From Pelosinus sp. UFO1 (GTDB lineage Bacteria; Bacillota; Negativicutes; DSM-13327): a DNA stretch of 64,000 bases. The translations under genes and the position numbers were made by a program. The notes beneath the pieces were generated by a model. That model was given only the letters and a program-made list of their open reading frames with translations, did not search any database and was not told the DNA's origin. This document shows positions 61,957 to 64,000 of the stretch, one piece after another (positions within the stretch are counted from its first letter, which is position 1; the number at the start of each line of letters is the position of its first letter). Location of the stretch: positions 5,035,001-5,099,000 of the forward strand of contig NZ_CP008852.1 in the NCBI RefSeq assembly GCF_000725345.1, written 5' to 3'.

Positions 61957-63681
61957 ATGGCTTACATCGCATTATATCGCCAGTGGCGTCCTCATGATTT
62001 TGAAAACTTAGTAGGGCAGGAGCATATTAGTATTACATTAAAGAATGCGATTGTATCAGGGAAGATAGCGCATGCCTATTTGTTTTCTGGTCCGAGAGGT
62101 ACGGGGAAAACCAGTACTGCGAAAATTCTAGCAAAATCTTTAAATTGTATCCATGGCCCAACGCATGAGCCGTGTAATGTCTGCTCCAATTGTGCCGGGA
62201 TTAATGCTGGCACTTCGATGGATGTGTTTGAAATAGATGCTGCCTCTAATCGGGGAATTGATGAGATTCGTGAACTTCGTGAGACTGTGAAGTTTGCTCC
62301 GGTAGATGGACGGTATAAAGTATATATTATTGATGAAGTACATATGTTAACGACGGAGGCATTTAATGCTTTACTAAAGACATTAGAAGAACCTCCTGCT
62401 CATGTAGTTTTTATTCTGGCTACAACGGAAGCACATAAAATTCCCGCTACGATTCACTCTCGATGTCAGCGCTATGATTTTAGACGTATTGCTGCAGGGG
62501 AAATTGAAGGACGGTTAGCTACCATTGTTGAACATAACGGCTTACATGTGGCGGAAGATGCATTAAAACTTATTGCATCCCATGCAGATGGCGGTCTACG
62601 AGATGCTCTTAGTATTTTAGATCAGTGTACCACTATGGAAGATGGTTTAATAACAGCAGATAAGGTGCGGAAGTTATTAGGGCTTATTGGCCATGAATGG
62701 GTATGGCGCATTACGGACTCATTGGTGGAGCGGGATTTTAAAACTATATTACTGGCTTTAAGTGAATTGATTTCATTGGGTAAGGAAGTTCGACAAATAT
62801 TATTAGAAGTAGCTTTGTATTTGAGAAGTATCATGTTATTTAAGGCTGCTCCTACAATTGATAGTATTGAGTTATATGGTGATGATCGGGTTATGTTGGC
62901 TAAACATGCTGAAGGGTTTACTCATGAAGAATTAATCGATATGATTAAAATAGTGAATGAGGGTGCCAATGAAGCGAAGTGGGCGCCGGAGCCGCGGATT
63001 ACGGCCGAAATGACCTTCTTGTCTCTCTGTCGCCCTGCGGCGAAGGGAGATATAGCCAATTTACTAGAAAGAATAGCAGCATTAGAGGCCAAATTGTCGA
63101 ATAATCCTATATATGTAGAACCTGAAATAGTAAGAACGGCAGAGCCAATTCGTTATAGTAATCCGGTTAAACCAGTAGTGGTAAAACCTGTGATAGCAGA
63201 GACAATCGTGGCGGAAGCTAAGGTTGAGCCACGGCAGGAATCACAACAAGAATCTGTAGCGGCGAACCCTTCCGTATCGGGAGATGTTAAGGCAGTTTGG
63301 GATCAAGTTCTCAAGGAATTGGTAACAACGGGTAAACGCTCGGTTCATGCTTGTGTTTCCCAAGGGAATTTGATAAGTCTAAATGACAAACAGGCTACAG
63401 TGCAATTTACGGCAGCTTTTCCTAAAGAACGTACTGAAAAAGATGATTATCGAGTAATGATTGAAAAAGTATTAGCTCAATTTTGTGGAAAAACAGTGCA
63501 GCTTTGTTGTATACTGGGAACTGGGGCAGTAAAGCCTAAAGAGGGGCCTGCTGCGCCACCTAAAAACAAGCCAGTTACTACAGTATTGCCGCCAGAGGGG
63601 GCAGAACACCCTGCTTTGCGTCAGGCTATACATATGTTTGGTGGTAAAGTTATAAAAAAAGAAGAATATAAGGGGGACTAA
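61957..63681 (+). CDS. dnaX: DNA polymerase III subunits gamma and tau
   Basis: The 574-residue clamp-loader ATPase has Walker A GPRGTGKTSTAKI, a zinc site with Cys in CIHGPTHEPCNVCSNC, Walker B VYIIDEVHMLT and the SRC motif HSRCQRYDFRR. Residues ~400-450 are a Pro/Glu-rich linker, followed by a C-terminal domain. It loads the beta clamp and tethers the polymerase. No clear internal A-rich frameshift signal like that of E. coli is seen, so tau is probably the sole product. AAGGAGGTG precedes ATG. Confidence 0.95.
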   Translation: MAYIALYRQWRPHDFENLVGQEHISITLKNAIVSGKIAHAYLFSGPRGTGKTSTAKILAKSLNCIHGPTHEPCNVCSNCAGINAGTSMDVFEIDAASNRGIDEIRELRETVKFAPVDGRYKVYIIDEVHMLTTEAFNALLKTLEEPPAHVVFILATTEAHKIPATIHSRCQRYDFRRIAAGEIEGRLATIVEHNGLHVAEDALKLIASHADGGLRDALSILDQCTTMEDGLITADKVRKLLGLIGHEWVWRITDSLVERDFKTILLALSELISLGKEVRQILLEVALYLRSIMLFKAAPTIDSIELYGDDRVMLAKHAEGFTHEELIDMIKIVNEGANEAKWAPEPRITAEMTFLSLCRPAAKGDIANLLERIAALEAKLSNNPIYVEPEIVRTAEPIRYSNPVKPVVVKPVIAETIVAEAKVEPRQESQQESVAANPSVSGDVKAVWDQVLKELVTTGKRSVHACVSQGNLISLNDKQATVQFTAAFPKERTEKDDYRVMIEKVLAQFCGKTVQLCCILGTGAVKPKEGPAAPPKNKPVTTVLPPEGAEHPALRQAIHMFGGKVIKKEEYKGD

Positions 63682-63685
63682 GATA

Positions 63686-64000
63686 ATGTTTGGAAATATG
63701 GGAAATATGGCTGGTATGATGAAAAAAATGCAAAAGTTGCAAGGTGAAATGGCGAAGATGCAGGACGAACTAAAAACCCGTACTTTAGAAGCAACTGCAG
63801 GCGGCGGCGCGATTAAAGTTGTAATTACTGGTGAAAAACAAATTCAATCTTTAAAAATTGATCCTACAGTAGTAGATGCGGATGATATGGAGATGTTGGA
63901 AGATTTAGTAGTTGCTGCTGTCAATGAAGCCATTAAAAAAGTGGATGACATGATGGCTCAAGAAATGGGTAAACTTACTGGCGGTATGAATCTGCCTTCT
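63686..64000 (+). CDS. ybaB: YbaB/EbfC-family nucleoid-associated protein (3' end outside window)
   Basis: The first 105 residues are present: MFGNMGNMAGMMKKMQKLQ, a helical start, then TLEATAGGGAIKVVITGEKQ and a helix VNEAIKKVDDMMAQEMGKLTGG. Only a few residues are missing. Members are small dimers that bind DNA. It starts 4 nt after the dnaX stop; recR is the expected next gene. Confidence 0.94.
   Translation, partial: MFGNMGNMAGMMKKMQKLQGEMAKMQDELKTRTLEATAGGGAIKVVITGEKQIQSLKIDPTVVDADDMEMLEDLVVAAVNEAIKKVDDMMAQEMGKLTGGMNLPS

Noticed and set aside
63650-63665. A-run near the 3' end of dnaX as a programmed frameshift site
   Set aside because: It lies within the last few codons, not in the middle of the gene, so it could not give a gamma-like short product.

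Overview
The window reads as chromosomal DNA of a diderm Firmicute of the class Negativicutes, probably a Sporomusaceae member close to Pelosinus. The main evidence is a porin with an N-terminal SLH domain (31356-32705), the outer-membrane tether and channel type typical of that class, combined with Bacillus/Clostridium-type genes: addA, the small SRP RNA followed by dnaX and ybaB, XylR operators of the TTAGTTTG/CAACAAACTAA type, and AGGAGG ribosome binding sites. The genus is inferred. I see no insertion sequence, prophage, CRISPR array or rRNA.

Layout. 1-14.7 kb is mostly housekeeping: the 3' end of addA, a YnfA-type membrane protein, an Fe/Mn superoxide dismutase, menG, a Tat-type polysaccharide deacetylase, two serine tRNAs, dinB, a PepT-like peptidase, a YtpB-type terpene synthase, divergent ppx and ppk, a palindromic DnaA-box cluster, and the unit tRNA-Arg(ACG)/tRNA-Arg(CCT)/tadA/tRNA-Ser(CGA). 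14.7-23.2 kb is a minus-strand operon combining a dipeptide/oligopeptide ABC importer with an LD-carboxypeptidase, a class-A-like serine hydrolase and an M20 amidohydrolase; I read it as cell-wall peptide scavenging. 23.5-30.7 kb is mixed: a short D-Ala-D-Ala carboxypeptidase, a glutamate-synthase-domain/TPR fusion, a stand-alone FliG-N-like protein, dapA and an HD-GYP protein.

31-43.4 kb is a beta-glucoside module: SLH porin, 6-phospho-beta-glucosidase, two complete Lac/Cel-family PTS sets (EIIC, EIIB, EIIA), a MocR regulator and a LevR/CelR-type sigma-54 activator. Well-formed -24/-12 promoters lie upstream of the porin and of the first PTS gene, which suggests that outer-membrane entry and PTS uptake are switched on together. 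43.5-52.3 kb holds an LD-transpeptidase and the xylose genes xylR, xylB, xylA, xylF, xylG and xylH with three XylR operators. 52.4-61.3 kb carries an unrecognised regulator, a second M20 hydrolase, and a gluconate-type operon (RpiR regulator, IlvD/Edd dehydratase, GntP permease, FGGY kinase). The end returns to core genes: tRNA-Ser(GGA), SRP RNA, dnaX, ybaB.

Two families of structured dispersed repeats run through the window. One is a roughly 97-nt element with three hairpins (four clear copies, all in + orientation, mostly just after intrinsic terminators). The other is a long imperfect palindrome whose arms differ between copies yet still pair. The window also carries all four serine tRNA isoacceptors. 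In Bacillus subtilis tadA sits next to the SRP RNA and dnaX; here about 47 kb of largely metabolic genes lie between them.
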